Source: Clostridium sp. Marseille-P299 (lineage in GTDB: Bacteria > Bacillota > Clostridia > Lachnospirales > Lachnospiraceae). Taken from it: a DNA stretch of 64,000 bases. Below are positions 63,376 to 64,000 of the stretch, one piece after another (within the stretch, counting starts at the first letter, position 1; the number at the start of each line of letters is the position of its first letter). The position numbers and the translations under genes were made by a program. The notes under the pieces are model-generated. The model was not told the DNA's origin, ran no database searches, and saw nothing but the letters and a program-made list of their open reading frames with translations. The DNA is taken from positions 64,501-128,500 of the forward strand of contig NZ_FJVE01000006.1 of the NCBI RefSeq assembly GCF_900078195.1. Reading direction: 5' to 3'.

Positions 63376-63404
63376 ATTATATAACATAAACCTTACGATT
63401 ACAA
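63376..63404 (-). promoter_or_regulatory. Promoter of topB
   Basis: Minus strand TTGTAA (63404-63399), 17-base spacer, TATAAT (63381-63376), about 100 bases before the topB start. Confidence 0.65.
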
Positions 63405-63423
63405 TTGTAGGGTTAAACTATCT

Positions 63424-64000
63424 TTAAAGTTTGCTTTCAATTTTCATATCTTTTAACAGAACAACGGAACTTTCATCTATTTGCATCCCAATCATACCGT
63501 ACTCATAAGTTGCATCTTCTACAGACAACGTTATTTCACCTAATGCAATCTGTAACGTAGAGCCCTTAACTGTCGTGGATAGTAAATACTCTTTTTCTAA
63601 CTCAGGTACAAATGAAGCCTTAGCAAGTACCGTTTCCTTATTCTCTGCATTACACACGATTCGTAATTCATTATCCGCAATCTGGACTCCATAGGATCGT
63701 AAATTACCTTGGGCACGAAGTAAAAAGTCGAATCGCTTTCCTTCTTTCATAGCAAATCTAAGCGTGCAGCTATAATCTCTCCAATAGTAATCTCCAGTAA
63801 ATATCCTCTCTTCCCTAGATAATTCTACTCCTTCTTTCGTACACTGAATACCATCTATGTTACCTTGATAATGGGTGAATCCACTTAACTCTTTTTGTAC
63901 TGTACTGTGTAAAGAATAATCCTCTAAATATAAAGTTGAAAAATCAATGGATAGGTTTGGTTTTCCTTGTATTACAAATTCATCGATATATAAAATAACC
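63424..64000 (-). CDS. C-terminal part of a large protein, probably ADP-ribosylglycohydrolase type (cut by window edge)
   Basis: The frame is open from the window end to the stop at 63424, 191 codons; the real start lies beyond 64000. The visible part is a beta-sandwich with VILYIDEFVIQGKPN, GDYYWRDYSCTLRF, LLRAQGNLRSYGVQI and YGMIGMQIDESSVVLL. This resembles the C-terminal LamG-like domain that follows the catalytic part in many clostridial ADP-ribosylglycohydrolase family proteins (the 'RVQG.RRYYAL' pattern). An internal ATG at 63750 is not a real start. A glycoside hydrolase with the same kind of domain is the alternative. Confidence 0.6.
   Translation of the reverse strand, partial: VILYIDEFVIQGKPNLSIDFSTLYLEDYSLHSTVQKELSGFTHYQGNIDGIQCTKEGVELSREERIFTGDYYWRDYSCTLRFAMKEGKRFDFLLRAQGNLRSYGVQIADNELRIVCNAENKETVLAKASFVPELEKEYLLSTTVKGSTLQIALGEITLSVEDATYEYGMIGMQIDESSVVLLKDMKIESKL

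Noticed and set aside
63424..63750. A complete 108-residue gene starting at ATG 63750
   Set aside because: The same frame stays open to the window edge with sensible domain sequence, so the ATG is internal to a larger truncated gene.

Overview
The window reads as a stretch of low-G+C, anaerobic, spore-forming Clostridia (Lachnospiraceae) chromosome. The adjacent GH48 and GH9 cellulases at 26-32 kb, with modules GH9-CBM3c-X2-X2-CBM3b and GH48-X2-CBM3b, match what I remember of Cel9/Cel48 (Cphy_3367/Cphy_3368) of Lachnoclostridium (Clostridium) phytofermentans, so that species or a very close relative is the likely source. No rRNA, tRNA, CRISPR array or intact insertion sequence was seen; one IS3-type transposase remnant is present.

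0-21 kb is mainly housekeeping, mostly on the minus strand: the 5' part of recG, the fatty-acid-kinase-like gene fakA with its Asp23/Gls24 partner, rpmB, a GerW/DUF2953 sporulation pair, and an unusual operon (pseudo-rhomboid with zinc ribbon, pyruvate kinase, two ABC-2 permeases without an ATPase, a large helical unknown) behind a consensus promoter. Plus-strand rqcH and a PHP-type histidinol phosphatase follow, then dedA, an iscS-iscU-mnmA operon and a SpoVB-type flippase.

21-36 kb is a plant-polysaccharide region: a PL1/PL9 pectate lyase with two cre-like sites upstream, the GH48-GH9 cellulase pair behind a long A/G-rich leader, a CE2-type esterase, and a GH36 alpha-galactosidase whose promoter is overlapped by a 15-bp inverted repeat.

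36.5-40.1 kb carries three plus-strand genes that together look like a split 2-hydroxyacyl-CoA dehydratase/activase-like redox system: two three-cysteine subunits and a BadF/HgdC-type ATPase. The second and third genes have a Shine-Dalgarno sequence separated from the ATG by hairpins, the most novel signal in the window. A degenerate 33-bp tandem repeat lies between them.

41-56 kb is a metal and oxidative-stress island: ZIP transporter, flavodoxin, DUF2325 protein, a siderophore ABC system, a divergent AraC regulator, and a duplicated seven-helix membrane protein plus catalase module. Three identical-format 16-bp palindromes (GTTAGC-N4-GCTAAC) precede flavodoxin, DUF2325 and the siderophore operon and suggest one shared, probably iron-responsive, regulator.

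56-64 kb holds a class-M sirtuin/zinc-macrodomain pair (reversible ADP-ribosylation) without its usual GcvH-L/lipoate-ligase partners, a 28-residue Arg/His/Cys-rich peptide gene, secreted and membrane unknowns with gene remnants, DNA topoisomerase III, and the 3' end of a probable ADP-ribosylglycohydrolase-type protein cut by the window edge.
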